64,000 nt of DNA from Oscillospiraceae bacterium. Its GTDB lineage: Bacteria > Bacillota > Clostridia > Oscillospirales > Acutalibacteraceae. Numbering within the stretch: position 1 is the first letter of the stretch; each line of letters starts with the position of its first letter. The stretch spans positions 46,791-110,790 of the forward strand of contig SVOC01000009.1 of the NCBI GenBank assembly GCA_015066625.1, given 5' to 3'. A program made the translations under genes and the position numbers. This document shows positions 52,214 through 60,003 of this stretch, in pieces. A model generated the notes under the pieces. That model was given only the letters and a program-made list of their open reading frames with translations. It ran no database searches and was not told the origin of the DNA.

Positions 52214-53773
52214 CTATGACGCCATAGAGATATTAAGCATTTCAATCAAAGCTGCAAAGAACTTGCGCAGTGCCTCAAAAAACGTGACATGCCATCTTTC
52301 TGTCGTGTTCATATTGTTGGCGGTCATTGGCGAAACAGTCTGCGTTTCATCATCAAACACAAGGTACTGCGGATATACGGCGCTTGAAAAAACGTCGTAT
52401 CCGTCGTTATTGATAATCTCACTTACCAGACCGTTGACACAAGAAGGAAAATAATCGTGAACCAGATTTTTAATAAACCAGGTTTTTTCGGGATAAAGAC
52501 AAGTTGAAGCATCAATCTGCTTATCGGGCGAAATGAATTTTGCTGTTGAATTTGTCACGGCATTTTTTATATAGTCATCAGAAAAGGATTCGTTTATCTT
52601 AACCGTTGTTGCACCGAAGCTGCTTTCACGCACCGTTACGGTCTGGTCTGAAAGCTCATCGGAATTTACGGTTACGGGAATAGTCTGCATACCATATTTG
52701 ACGATATTTGCAAATCCTATCCCCTTCTCGATATCAGCCTTTGTGTTTTCTTCAAACTTAAGGCGGACATTATTGTGATAGTTTTCTGTTTTTTCGATGA
52801 GTCCGGCATATTCGCTTTTATCAACACCGTAAAAAACGGTTTCCATTGCCCTGTCATAGTCTTCCAGACTTACCATACTCCAATATGAAGGGAATGTGCC
52901 AAAGCCCGCCCTCATTATTTCAGGGAAAATATCAAGGTAAATATCCTCTGCAACATTGTTGATTGCCCAGCATACAACATCAAGACCGTATGTTTTATTA
53001 AGCAAGGATACAAATGACTGAATAAGGTCGGTATAATATATTTCAAGCCCTAAATCAATATCATACATAAACCTGTCAATACCGTCTGCGTGCATATGAA
53101 GTTCGCCTGCAAATGCTTTACTGCACTGTGTTGCACCGTAAACACTGCTTGCATAGTGAATTACATCCTGAACATATTCACCGTCATATTTTTCCATATA
53201 CGCTGCAACAACATTTGAACCCAGACATCTGCCGTAAAGCGCAACTTTTTCTTCTCCGGTAACATACAGAACATCTTCAATGTAACGGTGAAGCGTATCT
53301 GCTGTTACATAGGGGTCAAGTCGCCAGTCGTAATGGAAAGGATAAGCGGTTGCGCTGTATTTACCGTCAGCATTTTTCTTATTTCGCAGAGTTTGTCTGC
53401 TCCAGGTCCAGTCTGCACGGCTTCCGTCGGATGCTTCACCGTTTTTATCAAGTGACATAGGTTCAAAAATCGGTACAAGAATATCTGTAAGCACATCGCA
53501 GAATTCACTCCATTCCTGAGTGAAGAATGCTTTCGCGAATACAGGAAGAAATTCTTCTGCTTTTTGTTCAATGTATCCGTCGGGAATCTGCAGCGGATAA
53601 ACGGTTTCTTTTTTACCTTCTTCATCGTTCCTTACAAGCAACGCACCGTATCCGTGCACGTGAATAACGGGGATATCCGCACCGTCATTTGCAGCTGATG
53701 ATACAGGCAATGAACTTGTCACAATAGTTAAAATTAAAACAAACAGAGTAATAATTGACAATGTTTTCTTCAA
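52214..53773 (-). CDS. Exported LCAT-like alpha/beta hydrolase (Cys at the nucleophile position)
   Basis: The 519-residue protein has a signal peptide (about residues 1-27). HYDWRLDPYVTADT (147-160) aligns with the same motif in the 33438-34892 product. The nucleophile elbow reads LYGRCLGS, with Cys183 where the paralogue has Ser193. A C-terminal His lies in VHDYFPS. The last 25 residues (TFFEALRKFFAALIEML) form an amphipathic tail. A Cys nucleophile suggests an altered reaction or a loss of lipase activity. A promoter at 53805 is well formed. Confidence 0.78.
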   Translation of the reverse strand: MKKTLSIITLFVLILTIVTSSLPVSSAANDGADIPVIHVHGYGALLVRNDEEGKKETVYPLQIPDGYIEQKAEEFLPVFAKAFFTQEWSEFCDVLTDILVPIFEPMSLDKNGEASDGSRADWTWSRQTLRNKKNADGKYSATAYPFHYDWRLDPYVTADTLHRYIEDVLYVTGEEKVALYGRCLGSNVVAAYMEKYDGEYVQDVIHYASSVYGATQCSKAFAGELHMHADGIDRFMYDIDLGLEIYYTDLIQSFVSLLNKTYGLDVVCWAINNVAEDIYLDIFPEIMRAGFGTFPSYWSMVSLEDYDRAMETVFYGVDKSEYAGLIEKTENYHNNVRLKFEENTKADIEKGIGFANIVKYGMQTIPVTVNSDELSDQTVTVRESSFGATTVKINESFSDDYIKNAVTNSTAKFISPDKQIDASTCLYPEKTWFIKNLVHDYFPSCVNGLVSEIINNDGYDVFSSAVYPQYLVFDDETQTVSPMTANNMNTTERWHVTFFEALRKFFAALIEMLNISMAS

Positions 53774-53804
53774 GGCATACCATCCTCTATTTTATTTTCA
53801 GTAT

Positions 53805-53833
53805 ATTTTAACATATCACCGAAATTTCTTCAA
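53805..53833 (-). promoter_or_regulatory. Promoter for the second LCAT-like gene
   Basis: On the minus strand, -35 TTGAAG (53828-53833) and -10 TAAAAT (53805-53810) have a 17-base spacer, with TGT before the -10. Confidence 0.55.
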
Positions 53834-53896
53834 TCCGTTTTAATACATTTATTACATTTATTTTGTTTCATGACAGAATATAATTAATATACTAAA

Positions 53897-54125
53897 ATGC
53901 AAAAAACAAAAAAAGAATTTTAACAGTGCGGTTTTTACATTATTCTTTTTAACACCTGTTTTTTTACCGGTTTTAATTGCAGAAAAACTTCTTGTAATAT
54001 TCGGAATAAATTCGCTTGAAACATTTGATAAACTTATAGATTTATTTTTCGTATGGTTATCCGCAAACCCTGAAATTTCAGATATTATAAGAAACTTTTT
54101 ATATGTTAACAAAAAACAGAGGACA
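53897..54125 (+). pseudogene. Possible small membrane-protein remnant broken in an A7 tract
   Basis: An ATG at 53897 reads MQKTKKEF then stops. If one A is removed from the A7 tract at 53911-53917, the frame continues with a hydrophobic N-terminus (VFTLFFLTPVFLPVLI) and an amphipathic helix (DKLIDLFFVWLSANPEI) and stays open into the convergent ceramidase-like gene. There is no RBS, so this is likely a decayed gene rather than a programmed frameshift. Confidence 0.3.
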
Positions 54126-54147
54126 AATAATTTGCCCTCTGTTTTTT
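54111..54147. terminator. Terminator after the ceramidase-like gene
   Basis: ACAGAGG (54116-54122) pairs with CCTCTGT (54136-54142), with a further CAAA/TTTG segment and one mismatch; T runs lie on both strands. Confidence 0.75.
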
Positions 54148-54157
54148 ATCTGAATCA

Positions 54158-55798
54158 TCAAAGTGAATCAATAAGTGCCAGATATTCCGTTACAAGATAC
54201 GAGCCTATATGTTTGCCGACGGAAAGCGTTTCATCAGCAATTCCGTCACCGATAATATGCCCCATAAAGGCAAAGTTATTATCTGTAAGAACATAACCGA
54301 TTGCGTCATTTGTAAGGCTTACTGCATAGGTTGTAACACCTTCAACGGCTGTTGAAAGGTTATCATAAGGCCATTCTGTGCCGTCCCAGTTTGCACCGCC
54401 TGTAATCTCATCATCCCAGAAAACCTCGGGATAGAGCTCACCGGGGAAAAGTGCAAGTGCAATTTCATTGCCGAATTCAAGATAACCCATTTCGGTTGCC
54501 ATACAGTATTCTTTAACAAGTAATCCGTCGTAAAAGATTTTATTGTTTACAAGTCCGATTTCACAGGCAAGGGTTAGAATGCTGTTTTCAGGTACGATAA
54601 AGAGTTCTCTGTGTTTTACGTTAATAACAGGTGAAAGCTCTGTTGAATAATCGGCATCAACTATTTTTTTGCCAACTTTCTGTCCGAGTGCTCTTGCGTC
54701 GGCGCCCTTTTCTTCATATTCGGTCATACCTGTTGTATCTACTTCAATGTCACGGGAAACCTGACCTACCGCACCGGGAATCATAATGAAATTACCGTTT
54801 TCGGTATTTTTAATATATTCATCGGCGTAGTAGATATAGTCTGAACCTACAAGACTGTTACTTGCGCTGAATGATGTGGCATGGCATGTAATATCACTGA
54901 TATATGTTGCAGGTTTTCCCGAATCGGGAACAAATTTAAAGCTTGCTGTTTCAGGCAAATCCTCTTTTGAAATTAGATCGCGTTTATCCTTAAAATACTC
55001 GCTCATATCAATTGCTGAGAAGTAAAGCTTGCCCTCTTCCATTTTACCGAAAGCTTCCTTGATTGCTTCAACAGATACATTAATGAAATGCTGCTTGAAC
55101 ATTTCCGCTGTTTCAAGACCCGCCATTGTTCCGTCAAAGCCAATCAGATTACACCAGAATGTACCAAAAAGCTTTCTAAAGAATTCTGTGCTGACACCCT
55201 GTGTATCAAGTGCGGAATGAGCGTGGGTTGCACTTATGTTGATACTTGCAACCTTAATCCCCTGCTCCTCGCAGTATTCGAGAACCGCCTTACGGATGGT
55301 GCGGATATCTGTTGAAGTAACTCCGAGCGAGTCGATTGCACCGAGCACAACCGCACCCTCGCCGCTGTTATCGTCAATTACGGCAACGCGGATACACTGA
55401 TCGTCATAAACTCCCTCAGCATATTTGTTAAGTAAATCTCTGCCGAGATTATACTTGCCGCTGTTAACATCATCGGGTACAATGCTCTTTTTTGAATAAC
55501 CAAGCTTCCATATATTTTCTTCAGCGGCAGATGTCTGATATGTATCTCTGCCCGTCATAAAACCTATTTCAACGGAATCATAGTTATCGATGCTTTCCCA
55601 ATCCTTCGGATTAACATAAATTCCGCAGATTGATTTAACAAGACCCTCAACAACAACGTTCAGAGTGTTGTAAAGACCTTTCATAATACTGTCGCCCACA
55701 GCTTCGTCCTGAGCGGCGTATGTGCCGACAGATACTCCTGATACCAGAAGAGCAAAACAAAGCAGAGCTGAAATAATTTTTAAAAACTTTTTCTTCAT
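54158..55798 (-). CDS. Exported neutral/alkaline ceramidase-like hydrolase
   Basis: The 546-residue protein has a signal peptide (about residues 1-28). SATHAHSALDTQG, with zinc-binding His residues, and DITCHATSFSASNSL correspond to conserved sites of neutral ceramidases, which cleave the N-acyl bond of ceramide; FPGELYPEVFW is another family motif. Substrate is unproven; related bacterial proteins are sometimes only annotated as neutral/alkaline non-lysosomal ceramidase. The C-terminal Ig-like extension is short. A strong promoter lies upstream and it is monocistronic. Confidence 0.8.
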   Translation of the reverse strand: MKKKFLKIISALLCFALLVSGVSVGTYAAQDEAVGDSIMKGLYNTLNVVVEGLVKSICGIYVNPKDWESIDNYDSVEIGFMTGRDTYQTSAAEENIWKLGYSKKSIVPDDVNSGKYNLGRDLLNKYAEGVYDDQCIRVAVIDDNSGEGAVVLGAIDSLGVTSTDIRTIRKAVLEYCEEQGIKVASINISATHAHSALDTQGVSTEFFRKLFGTFWCNLIGFDGTMAGLETAEMFKQHFINVSVEAIKEAFGKMEEGKLYFSAIDMSEYFKDKRDLISKEDLPETASFKFVPDSGKPATYISDITCHATSFSASNSLVGSDYIYYADEYIKNTENGNFIMIPGAVGQVSRDIEVDTTGMTEYEEKGADARALGQKVGKKIVDADYSTELSPVINVKHRELFIVPENSILTLACEIGLVNNKIFYDGLLVKEYCMATEMGYLEFGNEIALALFPGELYPEVFWDDEITGGANWDGTEWPYDNLSTAVEGVTTYAVSLTNDAIGYVLTDNNFAFMGHIIGDGIADETLSVGKHIGSYLVTEYLALIDSL

Positions 55799-55826
55799 TT
55801 TTTTGCCTCCGTAATAATTTTACAAC

Positions 55827-55855
55827 AGTATACCACGGGAACGAAAATTGTTCAA
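55827..55855 (-). promoter_or_regulatory. Promoter for the ceramidase-like gene
   Basis: On the minus strand, -35 TTGAAC (55850-55855) and -10 TATACT (55827-55832) are 17 bases apart; TGG precedes the -10. Confidence 0.65.
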
Positions 55856-55970
55856 GTGTTGTTTGTGCTTCTGCCGTTATGGACCTCAATCATTATTTTA
55901 GCAACAAGTTTAAAATCGGATATGAAATATTTTCGTTCTGCTTCGGTTTGATTTAAACTAATCGGTTATC

Positions 55971-57149
55971 TCATTTATTCTTTTTGAACACCGATAAAAC
56001 ATTACCAATCATTTTGTATGCAGTTCCTTCAAGCTCATTTTCCGCTTCTTTCAGCTGCTTTCGAATATCAATACTCTGAGGACAATGCTTTTCGCATTTT
56101 CCGCATCCTACGCATTTCGATGCAGGTGCATATTGCCCTGAAGTTGTGTTTTTCACATATTCTCTGAATCCGGCAAAGCTATTATCCGTAAAACAACGAT
56201 TATATGCCGAAAAAATTCCGCTGATGTTGATATTTTGAGGACAAGGCATACAGTAACCGCAACCTGTACATGGAACCTTCATTTTAGCATTGATAGCCCT
56301 GACAACCCGCTTAAGCATTTCTTCATCATTTGCAGTCAATTCATCGATTTCGGTTTCTGATGCAGTTTTTATATTATCCTCTACCATTTCATCGGAATTC
56401 ATACCCGAAAGGACAACAGAAACCTCAGGTTGATTCCAAAGCCAACGGAACGCCCACTGTGCAGGAGTATGCTGAACGGAGTGCTCATCAAAAATTCGTT
56501 TTGCATCTGCGGGAATATTGTTTACAAGTCTGCCGCCTCGGAGGGGCTCCATAATCATAACGGGAATACCCTTGTCGTTGGCGTGATTCAAGCCTTTGCG
56601 CCCTGCCTGAGTATGTTCATCCATATAATTATACTGAATAAGACACATATCCCAGTCATAAGCATCAATGATTTTGCAGAACATATCCGAATTCCCATGG
56701 TATGAAAATCCGACCTGACGAATTGCACCGCTTGCTTTTTTTTCTTCTATCCATTTTTCAATGCCTATGCTTTTTAAACGTTCCCAGATCTTGATATCAG
56801 CCATCATATGCATAAGATAAAAATCAATATGATCCGTACGAAGTCTTTTTAACTGCTCATTAAAAAGCTTATCGAGTATATCTATGCTTCGCATAAGCTG
56901 CGGGGGGAGTTTTGTTGCAATGTATACTTGGTTGCGAATATTGTTTTTCTCAAAAATTTCTCCAATTGCCGCTTCGCTTCCGGGATATATGAAAGCCGTA
57001 TCGAAATAATTCACACCTTTATGAAAAGCTGACATTATCTGACGTTCAGCATCTTCCATATTTATTCTGCCCATTTTCTTTTTGAATCGCATACAGCCGA
57101 AACCCAAAACAGACAGCTTGTTGCCGTATTTATCCTCACGATATTTCAT
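55971..57149 (-). CDS. Aldo/keto reductase with C-terminal 4Fe-4S domain
   Basis: The 392-residue protein has an AKR barrel (residues about 1-290) with DTAFIYPGSE (catalytic Tyr), IATKLPP (Lys) and FYLMHMM (His), then a ferredoxin-like domain with CTGCGYCMPCP and CVGCGKCEKHCP (two 4Fe-4S clusters). Such fusions, common in anaerobes, act as oxidoreductases on unknown carbonyl substrates with an internal electron relay. The ATG follows GGAGG, and an extended -10 (TGGTATAAT, 57202-57210) lies upstream. Confidence 0.9.
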   Translation of the reverse strand: MKYREDKYGNKLSVLGFGCMRFKKKMGRINMEDAERQIMSAFHKGVNYFDTAFIYPGSEAAIGEIFEKNNIRNQVYIATKLPPQLMRSIDILDKLFNEQLKRLRTDHIDFYLMHMMADIKIWERLKSIGIEKWIEEKKASGAIRQVGFSYHGNSDMFCKIIDAYDWDMCLIQYNYMDEHTQAGRKGLNHANDKGIPVMIMEPLRGGRLVNNIPADAKRIFDEHSVQHTPAQWAFRWLWNQPEVSVVLSGMNSDEMVEDNIKTASETEIDELTANDEEMLKRVVRAINAKMKVPCTGCGYCMPCPQNINISGIFSAYNRCFTDNSFAGFREYVKNTTSGQYAPASKCVGCGKCEKHCPQSIDIRKQLKEAENELEGTAYKMIGNVLSVFKKNK

Positions 57150-57201
57150 AAAAATGACCTCCAGCCGAGATTAAGCTATTAACGAAAGATCTTTTTAATG
57201 G

Positions 57202-57210
57202 ATTATACCA
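57202..57210 (-). promoter_or_regulatory. Extended -10 promoter for the aldo/keto reductase
   Basis: TGGTATAAT on the minus strand; no good -35 is seen at the usual distance. Confidence 0.4.
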
Positions 57211-57224
57211 TATTCACATCAAAA

Positions 57225-57310
57225 AATCCACTATAAAAAAGATTGATTACAGACATTGAAAGATCTGTTACTTTATCAAAGCATTTACCGTATTCAGAAC
57301 CCCCTGAATT
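57225..57310 (-). pseudogene. Decayed DUF6809-family gene, copy B
   Basis: The minus strand reads GSEYGKCFDKVTDLSMSV, close to a second fragment at 60907-61044 and to the intact gene at 61907-62176. The start and C-terminal half are missing. A 50-bp stretch around 57254-57303 is nearly identical to 60935-60986. Confidence 0.6.
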
Positions 57311-57330
57311 ACTCCTCCTTTTGATAGAAA

Positions 57331-57360
57331 AAGTGCAACAGGATTAATTCCGTTACACTT
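57331..57360 (-). terminator. Terminator after the small-protein operon
   Basis: AAGTG-N-AAC... pairs with ...GTT-N-CACTT with two mismatches (57331-57360); the A run at its left gives a T run on the minus strand. The same stem type recurs at 61079-61109 and 62587-62624. Confidence 0.6.
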
Positions 57361-57404
57361 AAAAGCTTTATTATTTAGTTCGATATATTGAAATTAATTT
57401 TTCT

Positions 57405-57860
57405 TTATCGCGTTATTGTCAAACAATAGAACGATGGTCTTTCGGGATAAATCTTATCGGGAGTATTCCAAATCACAGCATTGTCAATCTCCTTGATATG
57501 CTCTGTGGTCAGTTCGTCAATGGAGATCGTTTTTCTGTGAACGAAAGGTCTGTCCTCAAATTCGTAGTAATCCATCAGCCAAACGTGCCAGAACTCAACG
57601 ACCTCAGATTTCTGCAAAGCATTTTTTATGTATTCAATGATTTGTTTGGCTCTACCTTCGGTATAGTCCCATTCAAGATAAACACCGTAATTTTTGTCGG
57701 TGTAGTCTTTTACATCTGCAAAGGTATTTAAAAAGTAGTTGTCATCCGCACCTCCGTCATATATTGTGCCTTCATCTAAATTTATATGAATCGGATAATC
57801 CTGCGATGGTGCAAACTCAGGCAAAGCTATGTCTGAAGCTATAAATCTGCAAGCACTCAT
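57405..57860 (-). CDS. Small acidic protein of unknown function
   Basis: The 151-residue product is soluble and acidic, rich in aromatic residues (YFLNTFADVKDYTDKNYGVYL), with no motif I recognise. The ATG at 57860 follows GGTGA; a few more in-frame residues upstream lack an RBS. It is the last gene of a five-gene minus-strand set (59847 to 57405) with spacing of 11 to 44 bases. Size, composition and setting would suit an immunity or stress protein; this is inference only. Confidence 0.65.
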   Translation of the reverse strand: MSACRFIASDIALPEFAPSQDYPIHINLDEGTIYDGGADDNYFLNTFADVKDYTDKNYGVYLEWDYTEGRAKQIIEYIKNALQKSEVVEFWHVWLMDYYEFEDRPFVHRKTISIDELTTEHIKEIDNAVIWNTPDKIYPERPSFYCLTITR

Positions 57861-57876
57861 AATATCACCGCCCACA

Positions 57877-58668
57877 TCATTCTGTTACAATATCGGTTAT
57901 ACCTAATGAAATATACTTTTCAAGAATGGCATTTACGGTTGCTTTATCTTCTTCCGATAACACTAAACTTTTTCCGTCGATGCCTTGCTTGCTTGAAGAA
58001 TAACTTGTCATATCAGCGAAGTTGTACTTATTTAATGTTCCGCTATTGGAATCATAATATGTCCAATAACCCTTAAGGTTAATAACACAATCACTTTCAC
58101 ACTCGGTAGGTTCTTCTTTCCAAACATCATTATTGATTATTTGTGATAATTTGTTTGCGTCATCCTCAGTTATTTCAACGGGCAGTTTAAATTCTTCTCT
58201 GCCGATTTCTGAAACGGAATTTTCTGTTACTTTTATTGTTTTGTAATTTTTGTTAGATTCATAATACCGAGATACAAAATCTAAAAATTCAGGTGTTGAA
58301 AGATAAATACCTTCATACGGGATTTCAATATAAACAGTATCCTCATTATAAATAAAATAACGATGTTCCCGATCTTGGGTTTTAACTGCGATTACATAAA
58401 AGGGCTCTGCGGTGGGATAGTCATTCAGACTTTGTTTTCTGGTCGGTTCAGCTTTGCTGATACCCGAAATCAGTTCTTTAAAGATTCCCTCGCTTACTCC
58501 GATTTCATCTTTATTGTTATAGGAGAGTGATGCCGAAACTATGTTTTCAACGGTTGGGTATTTAATATGTTCTGCTTTGGGAAATATGCTGTTGAAAACA
58601 GAATAACCGCCTATAACTGCAATTGCTGAAACAAGAACAATGCAAATTATCGCTATGCGTTTTTTCAT
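57877..58668 (-). CDS. Membrane-anchored DUF5301-like protein
   Basis: The 263-residue protein has an uncleaved or cleaved N-terminal signal (IAIICIVLVSAIAVIGGY) and a soluble domain whose central part (TRKQSLNDYPTAEP, FIYNEDTVYIEIPYEGIYL) resembles DUF5301 proteins. This family assignment is from memory of the pattern. The function is unknown. The ATG follows AAGGTGA. It lies in the middle of the small-protein operon. Confidence 0.65.
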   Translation of the reverse strand: MKKRIAIICIVLVSAIAVIGGYSVFNSIFPKAEHIKYPTVENIVSASLSYNNKDEIGVSEGIFKELISGISKAEPTRKQSLNDYPTAEPFYVIAVKTQDREHRYFIYNEDTVYIEIPYEGIYLSTPEFLDFVSRYYESNKNYKTIKVTENSVSEIGREEFKLPVEITEDDANKLSQIINNDVWKEEPTECESDCVINLKGYWTYYDSNSGTLNKYNFADMTSYSSSKQGIDGKSLVLSEEDKATVNAILEKYISLGITDIVTE

Positions 58669-58712
58669 ATTATCACCTTTTCTTTAATCGTCACTATATA
58701 CAAAAACCTTGG

Positions 58713-59165
58713 TTAAATAAAGCTCTCAACAATATAAAGCTTATTCAAATTATTATCCCAAAAAAATATTATTTCGCTGTTATCATCTTGAGATTTACTC
58801 CAAGAGCAGCATTTTGAATAATCGGGTCTTTCATCCGAAGGAACATCAATTTCATCAAGCCATACTTCTGCCGCTTCACGGGTTGTCGGATAGAAATTGG
58901 TTTTATGCTCGTTGGGTGTCCAAGCAAACATCAAATCAATATAGTCTTCATACTTGTATGAAAAAACGTGGTATCGGACACCGTCACCGTGAAAACTCGC
59001 ACCCGAATCTTTTTCATAAGTTTCGGTTAATACTGCTTTTATAGGAAGTGATATACCCCAGTTTGATTTTATAACAGAAGAGTAGGAAGGAAATAATCTT
59101 GAAATGCCGAATACAGCAAGAATAACCATTAAAACGGTTACGGTTAAAACAGCTTTCTTTTTCAT
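58713..59165 (-). CDS. Small membrane-anchored protein of unknown function
   Basis: The 150-residue product has an N-terminal membrane helix (about residues 5-22) followed by a soluble domain rich in Trp, Tyr and Asp. The ATG at 59165 follows AAGGAGTGTGATTG, a leader shared with two neighbours. A longer reading frame to 59261 exists but has no separate RBS. No family was recognised. Confidence 0.65.
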   Translation of the reverse strand: MKKKAVLTVTVLMVILAVFGISRLFPSYSSVIKSNWGISLPIKAVLTETYEKDSGASFHGDGVRYHVFSYKYEDYIDLMFAWTPNEHKTNFYPTTREAAEVWLDEIDVPSDERPDYSKCCSWSKSQDDNSEIIFFWDNNLNKLYIVESFI

Positions 59166-59197
59166 ACAATCACACTCCTTTTTTCTGCTTATCTTTT

Positions 59198-59386
59198 TTA
59201 CCTTTTGGTGATTCCAAAACCCACCCAAGAAGCTATTGTTATAACCGTCAGTATAATACATATAAACTCAATAAAAAAACCTATACCATCATCATATCCG
59301 ATAACAACCGGATTGATAAACATCAAAAGAACAAAAGCCCAACAAATACAGGTTATTATTGATAATATGTATGTAATCTTTTTAAT
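59198..59386 (-). CDS. Small membrane protein with apparent ATT start codon
   Basis: The 62-residue product has two or three membrane segments (ILSIITCICWAFVLLMF and FFIEFICIILTVITIAS). AGGAGTGTGATTG stands 8 bases before an ATT at the position where neighbours with the same leader have ATG; the next in-frame TTG (59407) lies upstream of the RBS. So the start is ATT (rare) or the gene is weakly translated. The frame is intact. Confidence 0.5.
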   Translation of the reverse strand: MKKITYILSIITCICWAFVLLMFINPVVIGYDDGIGFFIEFICIILTVITIASWVGFGITKR

Positions 59387-59418
59387 GCAATCACACTCCT
59401 TTGTCAAATTGATGTTTA

Positions 59419-59847
59419 TTATTTATCAATACTCACACTAAAGCAATCATCATATTGATTAATTACACTTTCAAAAAACAAAATATCATCGTCAGATACT
59501 CTTTCCAAATACATTTCTGTACCGTAATGAGCACTGCAAAAGAAGCATCTTTCATTTTCAACATTTATTGTGAAATACTTCGTCATCTTGTTATATATGC
59601 TTTTATCGCTCGGTTCGTCCGACAAAAGTTCTGCAAGAAGTTTTGCAGAAACTATACCTTTAACAGAAACCTCGTTCCTATCTTCCGTAGGATTACCGTA
59701 CAGAGATGCTTGACGGATTTCATCAAGTTCTTCTTTCCAACATCTGATTTCAAAAGCATCTCCTGCTTGTATGAAGTGCTTAACAAGTGATTTCCACCAG
59801 AGTGATGAAACCGAGTGGTCTATCATTTGTAAACTAATTATGCCCAT
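59419..59847 (-). CDS. Small soluble protein, possibly immunity-type
   Basis: The 142-residue product has no signal peptide, is acidic and Trp/Cys-containing (SSLWWKSLVKHF, NERCFFCSAHYGTEMY). I do not recognise the family. It leads the five-gene unit, with RBS AAAGGAGTGTGATTTT and a promoter at 59888-59916. The set of small, unrelated proteins resembles orphan immunity gene arrays, but no toxin gene is present in the window. Confidence 0.6.
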   Translation of the reverse strand: MGIISLQMIDHSVSSLWWKSLVKHFIQAGDAFEIRCWKEELDEIRQASLYGNPTEDRNEVSVKGIVSAKLLAELLSDEPSDKSIYNKMTKYFTINVENERCFFCSAHYGTEMYLERVSDDDILFFESVINQYDDCFSVSIDK

Positions 59848-59887
59848 AAAATCACACTCCTTTGTAAAATTCTTATTTCCTGATCAA

Positions 59888-59916
59888 TTTATATCACATC
59901 TGCAACAATAATTCAA
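59888..59916 (-). promoter_or_regulatory. Promoter for the five-gene small-protein unit
   Basis: On the minus strand, -35 TTGAAT (59911-59916) and -10 TATAAA (59888-59893) are 17 bases apart, with TGTGA before the -10. The same TGTGATATAAAT block precedes the WapI-like gene. Confidence 0.55.
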
Positions 59917-59951
59917 CAAAAAGCTATTGAATCAAACGAATATTACAACGT

Positions 59952-59988
59952 AAAAAAATCCCCCACAGAAGCGATTGCTTCCATGGGG
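59952..59988 (-). terminator. Terminator after the SDR gene
   Basis: CCCCACAGAAGC (59961-59972) pairs with GCTTCCATGGGG (59977-59988) with two mismatches; seven T follow on the minus strand. A similar stem stands at 61764-61790. Confidence 0.7.
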
Positions 59989-60003
59989 TCAAAAAGATAA
60001 TGT

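Noticed and set aside
53858..54112. 84-residue minus-strand open frame
   Set aside because: No RBS, atypical composition, and the plus-strand frame is more protein-like.
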